From: Rickettsiales bacterium
Lineage (GTDB): Bacteria > Pseudomonadota > Alphaproteobacteria > Rickettsiales > UBA3002
DNA: 8,434 bases
Direction of reading: 5' to 3'
Assembly (NCBI GenBank): GCA_002725445.1
Contig: PBPD01000096.1
Location: 1 to 8,434 of the forward strand
Position numbers and translations under genes: made by a program. Below are positions 1-7,135 of the stretch, in pieces (position 1 is the stretch's first letter; every line of letters starts with the position of its first letter). The notes beneath the pieces are model-generated. The model was not told where the DNA came from and searched no databases. It saw nothing but the letters and a program-made list of their open reading frames with translations.

Positions 1-135
1 CAATCTGGGTGATATCCTTTAATGTCACTCAGGGGTACTTTGAGGGGTCCTGAAAATCGCCTCAATGTCGTCTGTTTTCTACATGGAGCTACATTCTGGT
101 ATGCTTGCATCTCTGAGGGATGCTCCTTCCTCCTG
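1..135. other. Sequence unrelated to the DUF599 gene it abuts
   Basis: This stretch occupies the place where the N-terminal half of DUF599 should be encoded, but none of the three plus-strand frames gives family-like sequence and all contain stops or atypical residues. It contains three similar 11-base G-rich words: TCAGGGGTACT (29-39), TGAGGGGTCCT (41-51) and TGAGGGATGCT (114-124). One minus-strand frame is open through to base 1, but I do not recognise its product. The block could be the outer end of an insertion sequence, a rearrangement junction, or repeat-derived overhang at a contig end. I cannot choose between these from sequence alone. Confidence 0.5.
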
Positions 136-465
136 ATGTTTTTCGTGTATGCGTTTTTCAAATTCACCTGGTCGCTGCGGCAATATAACTATGCCTGCAT
201 ATTGGTAGGCGCCGCCCCGTTCCCCAACGAGAATATTGGCAAACACGAAGAGTTTGCGAAACGTGCAGGCGATTTGATTGCCAATGCCGGCCGCCACTTC
301 AACATGGCATTACGCGCCTATTATTTCGGGCTGGCCACGATCAGCTGGTTCATCCATTCAGGCATTTTCATCGTGATGACGCTGTGGGTCGTGCTGGTTA
401 TTTTCCGTCGCGAATTCCGCTCACATACGGTGAACAACCTTTCTGCCCTTCACAACAAGGACTAA
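22..465 (+). CDS. DUF599 family membrane protein, N-terminal part missing or replaced
   Basis: Integral membrane protein of unknown function, assigned to DUF599 from remembered family patterns. From about residue 39 the chain fits well: a hydrophobic segment running into FVYAFFKFTWSLRQYNY, then LVGAAP, a soluble stretch, RHFNMALRAYYFGLA, a last hydrophobic segment (about 104-128) and the closing RREFRS. Full members are about 220-240 residues, so roughly the first half of the domain is absent. Residues 1-38 (bases 22-135) do not resemble the family, and neither other plus-strand frame restores it; an in-frame stop lies at bases 10-12. The ATG at 22 is therefore only the first available start, with no convincing ribosome binding site. 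The gene is either truncated by a rearrangement or insertion, or joined to foreign sequence in assembly. The stop lies 5 bases before the TraB/GumN start, so the two are probably co-transcribed. The family call is good; the start is not trustworthy. Confidence 0.8.
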   Translation: MSLRGTLRGPENRLNVVCFLHGATFWYACISEGCSFLLMFFVYAFFKFTWSLRQYNYACILVGAAPFPNENIGKHEEFAKRAGDLIANAGRHFNMALRAYYFGLATISWFIHSGIFIVMTLWVVLVIFRREFRSHTVNNLSALHNKD

Positions 466-470
466 CCCTC

Positions 471-1382
471 ATGTGCCGTCGTTTGTTTTATGTGCTGCTA
501 TGCCTGCTATGGCCCTGCATAGCGCTGGCTAAAGCACCCTGCCCGCTGCCGGCCGATTATACGCCGATTGCCGAACGCTATGAAACAGGGCTGTTATTCA
601 AAGTAAGCTCATGCGGAGTCACCAATTATCTGTTTGGCACTTTCCACTCGGATGATCCGGTGTTGCGCCCTATGCTGCACGATGCCAAACAAGCCATTAT
701 AAATAGTGATTACGCTGCTTTCGAAATTGTGTTGGACGAACAAGCCAAAAAGCAGGTGCTGGTGTCGCTGCTGTTGCCGCCCGACAAGCCAGGTCTTAAT
801 CAGCTATTACCGCGCAGCGTATTTACCAAGCTACAAGCCAATCTGGCGCATATTCCCATCAATCCAAAGCAAATCAATCGTTTCAAACCATGGGCGGTGG
901 CTGTGCTGATGCAATATCCGCAACCAAAAGCAGATGGCATGGTGATTGACGAACAGCTGCAACAATATGCCATGAATCAAAACAAGCAGCTATTCGGGCT
1001 GGAGAGCGTGCAGGAACAATTTGCTATTTTTGATAACCTCTCACTGGATGAACAAATTGCATTCTTGGAAGCAAGTCTGGATGACATTGACTCAATCAAC
1101 GAGAATATGGCGCGCTTACAAACACTCTATGCCAATAAAGATATGCGCGGCATCGCCGCACTGGGGCGCGAAAGCTTTGATGCAATAGAAGATGATGCAC
1201 TCGGTGCGTATTTGGAGAATGCATTATTAACCAAGCGCAACTACAAGATGGCCAGATGGCTCAGCACCCCACTACAGCTGGGAGGGATGTTTGTTGCTGT
1301 CGGCGCATTACACCTGCCCGGCAACTCAGGCCTGCTGCACTTGCTTGAACAGCAGGGCTATCGCATTACGGTGGCAGACTAA
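471..1382 (+). CDS. TraB/GumN-family secreted protein (Tiki/YbaP-like fold)
   Basis: A 303-residue member of the TraB/GumN family, related to E. coli YbaP and to the Tiki metalloproteases; the function of the bacterial members is mostly unknown. The start at 471 is chosen over the in-frame ATG at 384 because AAGGA (457-461) lies 9 bases upstream, the gene then begins 5 bases after the DUF599 stop, and a signal peptide appears at the N-terminus: basic MCRR, a hydrophobic core, and a likely cleavage after ALA (residue 20). The mature protein should be periplasmic. The two hallmark GxxH motifs are present, GTFH (56-59) and GALH (278-281), with an acidic residue after the first (E85 in AAFEIVLDE). 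KPWAVAVLM and the GLESVQEQ stretch are also typical of the family. Cysteines 24 and 48 could form a disulfide. Metal-dependent hydrolase activity is inferred from Tiki relatives. The stop overlaps the end of convergent comEC by 4 bases. Confidence 0.9.
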   Translation: MCRRLFYVLLCLLWPCIALAKAPCPLPADYTPIAERYETGLLFKVSSCGVTNYLFGTFHSDDPVLRPMLHDAKQAIINSDYAAFEIVLDEQAKKQVLVSLLLPPDKPGLNQLLPRSVFTKLQANLAHIPINPKQINRFKPWAVAVLMQYPQPKADGMVIDEQLQQYAMNQNKQLFGLESVQEQFAIFDNLSLDEQIAFLEASLDDIDSINENMARLQTLYANKDMRGIAALGRESFDAIEDDALGAYLENALLTKRNYKMARWLSTPLQLGGMFVAVGALHLPGNSGLLHLLEQQGYRITVAD

Positions 1383-3424
1383 TAACGCTGTTTTTTGCGT
1401 GCCCATGGCCGCACCCCACTCGCCTGCGCGCTGTTTCCCATTTTCACGCCCGTTTCATTCAGCCAGAACCAATGCGCGCCCCGTACGCTTAAATCTGCAC
1501 GGTCAATCAATGTTGCCTCGCAGGCATTCGCATAAAATGCGGTAATCACCCAATCCGCGCGCTCACAATCTTCAACGATGGCTGACTGGCGTGCGGGAAA
1601 CGCTATCACCTGCCCATGCTGCGTGTAAATACAGCCCAGTGCATCGCACTGCCAAGCGGGATTGCCCTTAGGCACATAATCCAATTGCTCATAGCCCGCC
1701 CCATGCGCCCATTGGTCGGCAATGAAACTGGTGCTCCTGCCTTTTGCCATATAGAGCGTACCCTCAATACGCACAGCTATTTGCTTAACGTCTGGCGAGA
1801 TGAGTATGTCTGGCATATGCGTCAGGCTCAGACTCATCAACCCTGCCGCTATCGCTCCTGCGCCCCACCAGCGCCAGCCTGTACGCCATAGGCATAACCA
1901 TAACCCACCCAGCGCAATCAACACCATGCCCCAGGCAGGCATAGCAGGATAGAACGTGCGCGCATGCGGTATGTTGGCCACCCACTCAGCCAGCATCAAC
2001 ATGGTGGTGATGCCCTCTTCCATCAGCCAGAGCGCTGGCGCATCCAAGCCCAGCGGCATCAACATGAAACTCAGCAACATGGCAGGCATAATCCAGAAGG
2101 TGACCACCGGTATCACCAGCATATTCGCCAGTAGCCCATAGAGCGAAAAACTGTTGAAATGATAGAGCACAAAGGGAGACGTCGCTGCTTCGGCCACAAT
2201 GGTGGTGAGCAACACCCCCACAAAAAAGGCCAGCACCCTGCCCCTGAAATGCTGCAGACCACCCATCGCATCGTAGCGAAAACGCGCAGCCTCATAAAAG
2301 GCAATTAATGCCACTGTCGCCGCAAAGGAAAGCTGGAACCCTGGCTCAAGCAGATTGGAGGGGTCGTATACAAGAATAATCAATGCCGCAAACGCCAAAG
2401 AGCGCATGGGTGTGACCTGACGGTTCAACAACACAGCACCGAGCAGCAACGCCACCATCACAAAAGCGCGCACGGCAGAGAGAGGAAAACCGGAAATGCC
2501 TAGATACATCACCCCCGCCAATAGTGCGATAGCCGCAGCATATTGCTTGTTGTACCGTTTATGCTGTGTGGCTGGAATCAGCACCAACACAAACCGCACC
2601 AGCAAAAACACAAAGCCTGTGACCATGGCCATATGCATGCCCGATATGGCCAACACATGGGACAAATTGGCGCTGCGCATCGCTTCATTTACATATTCGG
2701 GTATGCCCGTGCGCTCGCCTGTCATCAATGCTACGGCCACCTCACTCTCTGGCGTACTCATATTGGCGCGCACATGCGAAGCTATGCCCAGACGCTGCTG
2801 GCGCAACCATAACGCTGCGGTTGCTTCTTGCGCAGGTGACAGGGTCGTAACAGGTGGCAAGCCATAGCCCACCGCACCGATATCGCGAAAATAAAAGAAC
2901 CGTGCAAAGTCAAACGCACCTGGCATGACAGGGCCACTGGGCGGCATTAGCCCCGCCCGCAATTGCACTTCTGCGCCCAATGCGGGAGGCTCATCTACCC
3001 CGCGCACCTTAAGCCGTATTGTGTGAGGTGTCTGCTCCGCAGCAAGCCCATCCACCGTCACGTTTTCGAGCGTGATTTTATGCGCCTTCTGTTCTTCTTC
3101 CACATTGATAACGCGGCCAGATACCGTGCTAATACGCACCTCTTTTTGCAGCATAACCAAATCGGAGGAATGGGCATGCCAGCTCGCGAGCACAAAGCCT
3201 GCGCTTACAATCAATAGAATCCCAACCCATAGCGCCCAAGGCGTTTGCCGGCGATAACCCCACGCCCACAAAAGCACCAGATGGGGCAACACCAGCAAGC
3301 TATAATCGCTTGGCTCATGTGGAAGCGCAAAATAGATACCAATGCCCGCACCCAGCAATACGGGCAGCCACAGCACCCAGCGCTCTCGCTCCTTTTCCAA
3401 TTGCTGCATAAGGTGGTTGTACAT
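1379..3424 (-). CDS. comEC: ComEC/Rec2 DNA-uptake channel protein
   Basis: Polytopic inner-membrane protein expected to pass single-stranded transforming DNA into the cytoplasm. With the ATG at 3424 it has 681 residues. Residues about 20-190 hold membrane segments and the N-terminal DUF4131-type soluble domain. The competence domain follows, with HVLAISGMHM (256-265), SGFPLSAVRAF (311-321) and EPGFQLSFAA (360-369), then several membrane helices to about 530. The C-terminal 140 residues are soluble, with CDALGC, EDCERAD, LIDRADL and a final RPW, which I associate with alphaproteobacterial ComEC. The HxHxDH-type metallo-beta-lactamase motif of longer ComEC proteins is not seen, so the nuclease-like function is probably missing. 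An in-frame GTG at 3454 would add ten residues but has no Shine-Dalgarno; the ATG at 3424 has AGGG 8 bases upstream. Transcribed divergently from gltX. ComEC alone does not prove natural competence. Confidence 0.94.
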   Translation of the reverse strand: MYNHLMQQLEKERERWVLWLPVLLGAGIGIYFALPHEPSDYSLLVLPHLVLLWAWGYRRQTPWALWVGILLIVSAGFVLASWHAHSSDLVMLQKEVRISTVSGRVINVEEEQKAHKITLENVTVDGLAAEQTPHTIRLKVRGVDEPPALGAEVQLRAGLMPPSGPVMPGAFDFARFFYFRDIGAVGYGLPPVTTLSPAQEATAALWLRQQRLGIASHVRANMSTPESEVAVALMTGERTGIPEYVNEAMRSANLSHVLAISGMHMAMVTGFVFLLVRFVLVLIPATQHKRYNKQYAAAIALLAGVMYLGISGFPLSAVRAFVMVALLLGAVLLNRQVTPMRSLAFAALIILVYDPSNLLEPGFQLSFAATVALIAFYEAARFRYDAMGGLQHFRGRVLAFFVGVLLTTIVAEAATSPFVLYHFNSFSLYGLLANMLVIPVVTFWIMPAMLLSFMLMPLGLDAPALWLMEEGITTMLMLAEWVANIPHARTFYPAMPAWGMVLIALGGLWLCLWRTGWRWWGAGAIAAGLMSLSLTHMPDILISPDVKQIAVRIEGTLYMAKGRSTSFIADQWAHGAGYEQLDYVPKGNPAWQCDALGCIYTQHGQVIAFPARQSAIVEDCERADWVITAFYANACEATLIDRADLSVRGAHWFWLNETGVKMGNSAQASGVRPWARKKQRY

Positions 3425-3489
3425 TCTGCCTGCCCTCGTTATACCTAGCGCCACATTTGGTGTACTAAGTTTAGATAAGGAAATCCACT
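3425..3489. promoter_or_regulatory. Divergent comEC/gltX intergenic promoter region
   Basis: These 65 bases separate two diverging genes and must hold, or lie next to, the promoters of both. Rightward, TATACC (3440-3445) sits 17 bases after TTGTAC (3417-3422, inside comEC), a weak sigma-70-like pair. Leftward, TATAAC reads on the minus strand at 3443-3438 but lies so close to the comEC ATG that it would give almost no leader. The gltX ribosome binding site AAGGA is at 3477-3481, 8 bases before its ATG. No operator, riboswitch or T-box-like structure is evident. The existence of a promoter here is inferred mainly from gene arrangement; the exact boxes are guesses. Confidence 0.4.
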
Positions 3490-4884
3490 ATGAGCGTGGT
3501 TACACGTTTTGCCCCGTCACCTACTGGCATGCTGCATATTGGCGGTGCCCGCACGGCTTACTTCAACTGGCTGTTTGCGCGCCATCATGGCGGCACATTT
3601 TTGTTGCGCATTGAAGACACTGACAAAGAGCGCTCAACAGAAGACGCAAAGCGCGCCATTGTAGATGGGCTAGGCTGGCTTGGCCTGACACATGACGGCG
3701 ACACGGTATTTCAATCCAAACAAGAAGCACGCCATCAGGAAATAGCCGAGCAATTACTGCGCGAAGGCAAGGCGTATAAATGCTATTGCAGCGCCGAAGA
3801 GCTGGCTGCTATGCGTGAGGAAGCGCAAAAAGAAGGCAAACGCATCAGCTATGACCGCCGCTGGCGCGACCGCGATGCTTCCGAGGCACCCGCAGGTGTT
3901 GAGCCTGTGATCCGCATCAAAGCCCCACTGGAGGGTGAAATCATAGTAAAAGACGCCGTGCAGGGAGATGTGCGTTTTGGCGCTGACCAGCTGGATGATT
4001 TCATTATCCTACGCTCTGATGGCTCACCAACCTATATGCTCGCCGTCGTTGTCGATGACCATGATATGGGCATCACCCACATTATCCGCGGCGATGACCA
4101 TTTGAATAATGCCGCTCGCCAGACCGTGCTGTTTGATGCGCTGGGCTGGGATGTGCCGCAATTTGCACATATACCACTGATTCATGGACCAGATGGTGCC
4201 AAGCTGTCCAAACGCCATGGGGCGCTGGGGGTGGAAGCGTACCGCGACATGGGCTATCTGCCAGAAGCCATATGCAACTATCTGCTACGACTGGGCTGGG
4301 CGCATGGGGACGACGAAATTATCAGCCGAGATCAGGCGATCGATTGGTTCTCGATGGAAAGCATCAACAAGGCCGCCGCGCGTTTTGACTTTGCCAAGCT
4401 GGAAAACCTGAACGGACATTACATTCGTCAGGCCGATAATGCGCGCCTGATAGAGCTGGTGCGCCCCGTGCTGGTGAAAGCACTGGGTCGCACATTGAAC
4501 GACACACAAAACGCTGTTCTGACACGCGGCATGGAGGGCTTGAAACAACGCGCCGAAACCCTAAATGCTTTAGCAGAGAGCGCATTATTTTATGTGATTG
4601 ATCGCCCACTTCAGCTAGAGGAAAAAGCAGCCGAGTTGGTGAGTGAACGCAAAGCAGTGCTGGCAGACATTGCGGACGCCTGGGCCAAGCTGGACACATG
4701 GAATGCCGACAGCATCAAGCCAGTGGTGGCAGAGATTGCAACCGCGCATGAATTGAAACTGGGTAAGATGATGCCTGCAATTCGCGCTTCGGTGACCGGT
4801 GGCACGGGTGGCCCCGATCTGATGGATATTTTAACGACGCTTGGACAAGAGGAAGCAATTGCCCGCCTTCGGGATGTATGCTAA
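3490..4884 (+). CDS. gltX: Glutamate--tRNA ligase
   Basis: Class I aminoacyl-tRNA synthetase that charges tRNA(Glu) with glutamate in the cytoplasm. At 464 residues it has normal family length. The N-terminus [17 protein letters not shown] holds the HIGH-type ATP-binding signature (H16 onward), followed by [13 protein letters not shown] (238-242) is the KMSKS-type loop, with the usual [10 protein letters not shown] and LGWAHGDDE after it. The C-terminal helical part is the anticodon-binding region. Alphaproteobacteria often have two GltX proteins, and at least one commonly also charges tRNA(Gln), with GatCAB then amidating it; I cannot tell which type this is. The start is firm: AAGGA lies 8 bases before the ATG and the HIGH motif is at the usual distance. 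First gene of a compact operon, ending 9 bases before def. Confidence 0.97.
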   Translation: MSVVTRFAPSPTGMLHIGGARTAYFNWLFARHHGGTFLLRIEDTDKERSTEDAKRAIVDGLGWLGLTHDGDTVFQSKQEARHQEIAEQLLREGKAYKCYCSAEELAAMREEAQKEGKRISYDRRWRDRDASEAPAGVEPVIRIKAPLEGEIIVKDAVQGDVRFGADQLDDFIILRSDGSPTYMLAVVVDDHDMGITHIIRGDDHLNNAARQTVLFDALGWDVPQFAHIPLIHGPDGAKLSKRHGALGVEAYRDMGYLPEAICNYLLRLGWAHGDDEIISRDQAIDWFSMESINKAAARFDFAKLENLNGHYIRQADNARLIELVRPVLVKALGRTLNDTQNAVLTRGMEGLKQRAETLNALAESALFYVIDRPLQLEEKAAELVSERKAVLADIADAWAKLDTWNADSIKPVVAEIATAHELKLGKMMPAIRASVTGGTGGPDLMDILTTLGQEEAIARLRDVC

Positions 4885-4893
4885 CAAACTGAT

Positions 4894-5448
4894 ATGGCTG
4901 TATTACCCTTAGTAATCGCGCCCGATGAGCGCCTGAAGATTAAATCCACGCCTGTGGACGCCGTAACGGATGACATTCGCACGCTGGCTGCCAACATGCT
5001 GGAAACCATGTATGCTAATAACGGTATTGGGCTGGCCGCCGTGCAAGTGGGCGTGCATAAACGCGTGATTGTGATGGATGTCGATCAGCAACCAGGCGAT
5101 GAATCAACCCGCAACCCGATTGTACTGATCAACCCCGAGGTAGTAGAGGCCAGCGAAGATCTGTCTGAATATGATGAAGGCTGCCTGTCTTTTCCTGACC
5201 AATACTCCATTGTGGAACGCCCGAGCGTGGTAACACTGCGCTATCTGGATTTGGATGGAAAACAGCAGGAACTGAAGGCCGACGGCCTGATGGCAACCTG
5301 CATACAGCACGAGATCGACCATATCGATGGCATCGTGTTTGTGGATCATATATCCAAGGTGAAACGCGACATGATCCTGCGCAAACTGAAAAAAGCGAAA
5401 CGCTTAGGCGCAATCAAAACCGATATTAACGACGAAGTGCCGGTGTAG
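4894..5448 (+). CDS. def: Peptide deformylase
   Basis: Metal-dependent hydrolase that removes the formyl group from the N-terminal methionine of nascent proteins at the ribosome exit. It has 184 residues, slightly longer than E. coli Def. All three deformylase motifs are present: GIGLAAVQ (44-51, motif 1, where many members have P instead of V50), EGCLS (95-99, with metal ligand C97) and HEIDH (139-143, ligands H139 and H143, catalytic E140). The KIKSTPV segment near the start is typical, supporting the ATG at 4894. There is no obvious Shine-Dalgarno before it, so translation may depend on ribosomes finishing gltX 9 bases upstream. The C-terminal tail (about 150-184) is basic and helical in character. 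It is followed after 5 bases by fmt, whose product adds the formyl group that this enzyme removes. Confidence 0.97.
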   Translation: MAVLPLVIAPDERLKIKSTPVDAVTDDIRTLAANMLETMYANNGIGLAAVQVGVHKRVIVMDVDQQPGDESTRNPIVLINPEVVEASEDLSEYDEGCLSFPDQYSIVERPSVVTLRYLDLDGKQQELKADGLMATCIQHEIDHIDGIVFVDHISKVKRDMILRKLKKAKRLGAIKTDINDEVPV

Positions 5449-5453
5449 GCCTT

Positions 5454-6380
5454 ATGGCATTGCGCGTGGTATTTATGGGCACGCCCGCATTTGCGGTGCC
5501 AGCGCTACAAGCCCTGATCGATAGCGAACACGAGGTGGTGGCGCTGTATTCGCAGCCCCCCCGCAAAGCCAATCGTGGCCACAAAGAAACGCCCTCTCCT
5601 ACCCATCAATTGGCAGAAAGCGCAGATATTCCTGTGCATGTGCCAACCAGCCTAAAAAGCGATGAGGTGCAACAAGAATTCCGCGCGCATAAAGCAGATA
5701 TTGCGGTGGTGGCGGCCTATGGTTTGCTGCTGCCCAAGCCGATTCTGGAAGCCTATCCGCATGGCTGCATCAATATTCACCCATCTGACCTGCCGCGCTG
5801 GCGGGGGGCGGCACCGTTGCATCGCACCGTACTTGCGGGGGATGAGAAAACCGCCATGTGCATCATGCAAATGGATGAAGGGCTGGATACAGGCGACGTG
5901 CTTTACCGCGAGGCAATGGATGTGCCGCAGCATATGACCACAGGCGAACTGCATGATCTGATGGCTGACAAAGGCGCGACTGCCACATTGGAAGTATTGC
6001 AACTCGTAGAAAAAGGGGCATTGCAGCCCACTCCGCAACCCGAAGAGGGAGTGACATATGCAAGCAAGCTCGACAAAAGCGAAAGCAGCATCGACTGGAG
6101 CCAACCAGCCGAAACCATTTACAACCAGATTCGCGGGCTTAATCCATGGCCCAGCGCAACGGCGCGTTTTCATGATGAAGTGCTGAAAATTCACAGCGCG
6201 AACGTGGTGCCTGAAACGCATGACAGCGTGCCGGGCACATTGCTTGACGACGCCCTCACCGTAGCATGCGGCACCAATGCGCTACGCCTTCGCACCCTGC
6301 AACGCCCCAACAAACGCGCCATGCAAGCCGAAGAATTGCTACGCGGCTTCGCCATGCCTGCGGGTGAAAGGTTTGGCTGA
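5454..6380 (+). CDS. fmt: Methionyl-tRNA formyltransferase
   Basis: Transfers a formyl group from 10-formyltetrahydrofolate to initiator Met-tRNA, making fMet-tRNA for translation initiation. The 308-residue length is standard. The N-terminal Rossmann-like catalytic domain opens with RVVFMGTPAFAVPAL and has the QPPRKANRGHK loop associated with tRNA contact. The active site is NIHPSDLPRWRGAAP, with N107 and H109, and D145 in MDEGLDTGD, equivalent to the Asn/His/Asp set of the E. coli enzyme. The C-terminal tRNA-binding domain (from about 205) shows YASKLDKSES, IDWSQPAETIYNQIRGLNPWP and the closing LLRGFAMPAGERFG. The start codon follows the def stop by 5 bases with only a weak AGG upstream, which suggests coupled translation. 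The TGA shares its A with the ATG of truA. Confidence 0.98.
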   Translation: MALRVVFMGTPAFAVPALQALIDSEHEVVALYSQPPRKANRGHKETPSPTHQLAESADIPVHVPTSLKSDEVQQEFRAHKADIAVVAAYGLLLPKPILEAYPHGCINIHPSDLPRWRGAAPLHRTVLAGDEKTAMCIMQMDEGLDTGDVLYREAMDVPQHMTTGELHDLMADKGATATLEVLQLVEKGALQPTPQPEEGVTYASKLDKSESSIDWSQPAETIYNQIRGLNPWPSATARFHDEVLKIHSANVVPETHDSVPGTLLDDALTVACGTNALRLRTLQRPNKRAMQAEELLRGFAMPAGERFG

Positions 6381-7135
6381 TGCCGCGCTACCGCATCACA
6401 GTCGAATATGACGGCACCGATTATGTCGGATGGCAGCGCCAGAAAGACGGGCCATCCGTGCAGCAAACAATCGAAGAAGCTATTTACGAATATGCGCAAG
6501 AAGAGGTACGTGTGTTCTGCGCTGGCCGTACCGACACAGGCGTACATGCGCTGGGACAAGTGGCGCATTTTGACATTGCCGCCGAACGCACGCCTTACAG
6601 TGTGCGCGAAGGATTGAACCAGAAGCTATCCCCTGCCCGCATTGCTATTTTGGATGTAGAAGAAGTCAGCGAAGATTTTCACGCGCGCTTTTCAGCCATC
6701 GGGCGTAAATATATTTACCGCATTGTGCATCGCCCTGCCCGCCTCGCGCTGGACTATAATCGCGCATGGCATGTATACGGTGATCTGGACACCGACGCCA
6801 TGCAGGATGCCGCATCCATACTGATCGGCACACATGACTTCACCAGTTTTAGATCCACCCAGTGTCAGGCAGACTCACCCGTTAAAACACTCGACAGACT
6901 GGACATTGTGCGCAACGGCGAAGAAATCGCGATTTATGTTGAGGCGCTTTCTTTCCTGCATCATCAGGTACGCAACATGGTGGGCACATTGGCGCATGTG
7001 GGCAAAGGCAAATGGACCAAAGCAGATGTGCAACACGCACTGGATGCAAAGGACCGCAAAGCAGGCGGCCTAAAAGCCCCCGCACACGGGCTTTACCTGA
7101 GCGAAGTAGTTTACCCTTCCGACATCCCGAAATAA
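6380..7135 (+). CDS. truA: tRNA pseudouridine(38-40) synthase
   Basis: Converts uridines 38, 39 and 40 in the tRNA anticodon stem-loop to pseudouridine, which helps reading-frame maintenance. It has 251 residues, the normal length. The N-terminus RITVEYDGTDYVGWQRQ is typical, and CAGRTDTGVHALGQ carries the catalytic aspartate D52. RKYIYRI and the HHQVRNMVGTL stretch near residue 195 are further TruA signatures. The ATG overlaps the fmt stop by one base (TGATG at 6378-6382), and AAAGG at 6367-6371 lies 8 bases upstream, so this gene has its own ribosome binding site as well as likely coupling. It is last in the gltX-def-fmt-truA run. Its final 25 bases overlap the end of convergent dapE. Confidence 0.98.
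   Translation: MPRYRITVEYDGTDYVGWQRQKDGPSVQQTIEEAIYEYAQEEVRVFCAGRTDTGVHALGQVAHFDIAAERTPYSVREGLNQKLSPARIAILDVEEVSEDFHARFSAIGRKYIYRIVHRPARLALDYNRAWHVYGDLDTDAMQDAASILIGTHDFTSFRSTQCQADSPVKTLDRLDIVRNGEEIAIYVEALSFLHHQVRNMVGTLAHVGKGKWTKADVQHALDAKDRKAGGLKAPAHGLYLSEVVYPSDIPK

Noticed and set aside
1..138. Minus-strand open frame running to the window edge, possibly a transposase end
   Set aside because: It is open, but I recognise no family or motif in about 45 residues, so it is not reported as a gene.
384..470. Upstream in-frame start for the TraB/GumN protein
   Set aside because: It would overlap most of the DUF599 C-terminus and bury the signal peptide 29 residues inside; the ATG at 471 has a good ribosome binding site.
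1385..1400. ACGC...GCGT inverted repeat with a T-run after the TraB/GumN gene
   Set aside because: The stem is only 4 base pairs and the T-run falls in the loop rather than after the stem, so it is not an intrinsic terminator.
2496..2867. Plus-strand open frames opposite comEC
   Set aside because: They are shadow frames of the conserved competence domain and show no domain of their own.
4894..5448. Val in place of Pro in deformylase motif 1 (GIGLAAVQ) as a sign of lost activity
   Set aside because: This position varies among deformylases, and all metal and catalytic residues in motifs 2 and 3 are intact.
5652..6221. Minus-strand open frame of 189 codons opposite fmt
   Set aside because: It mirrors the fmt codon pattern, has no family resemblance and no credible start signal.
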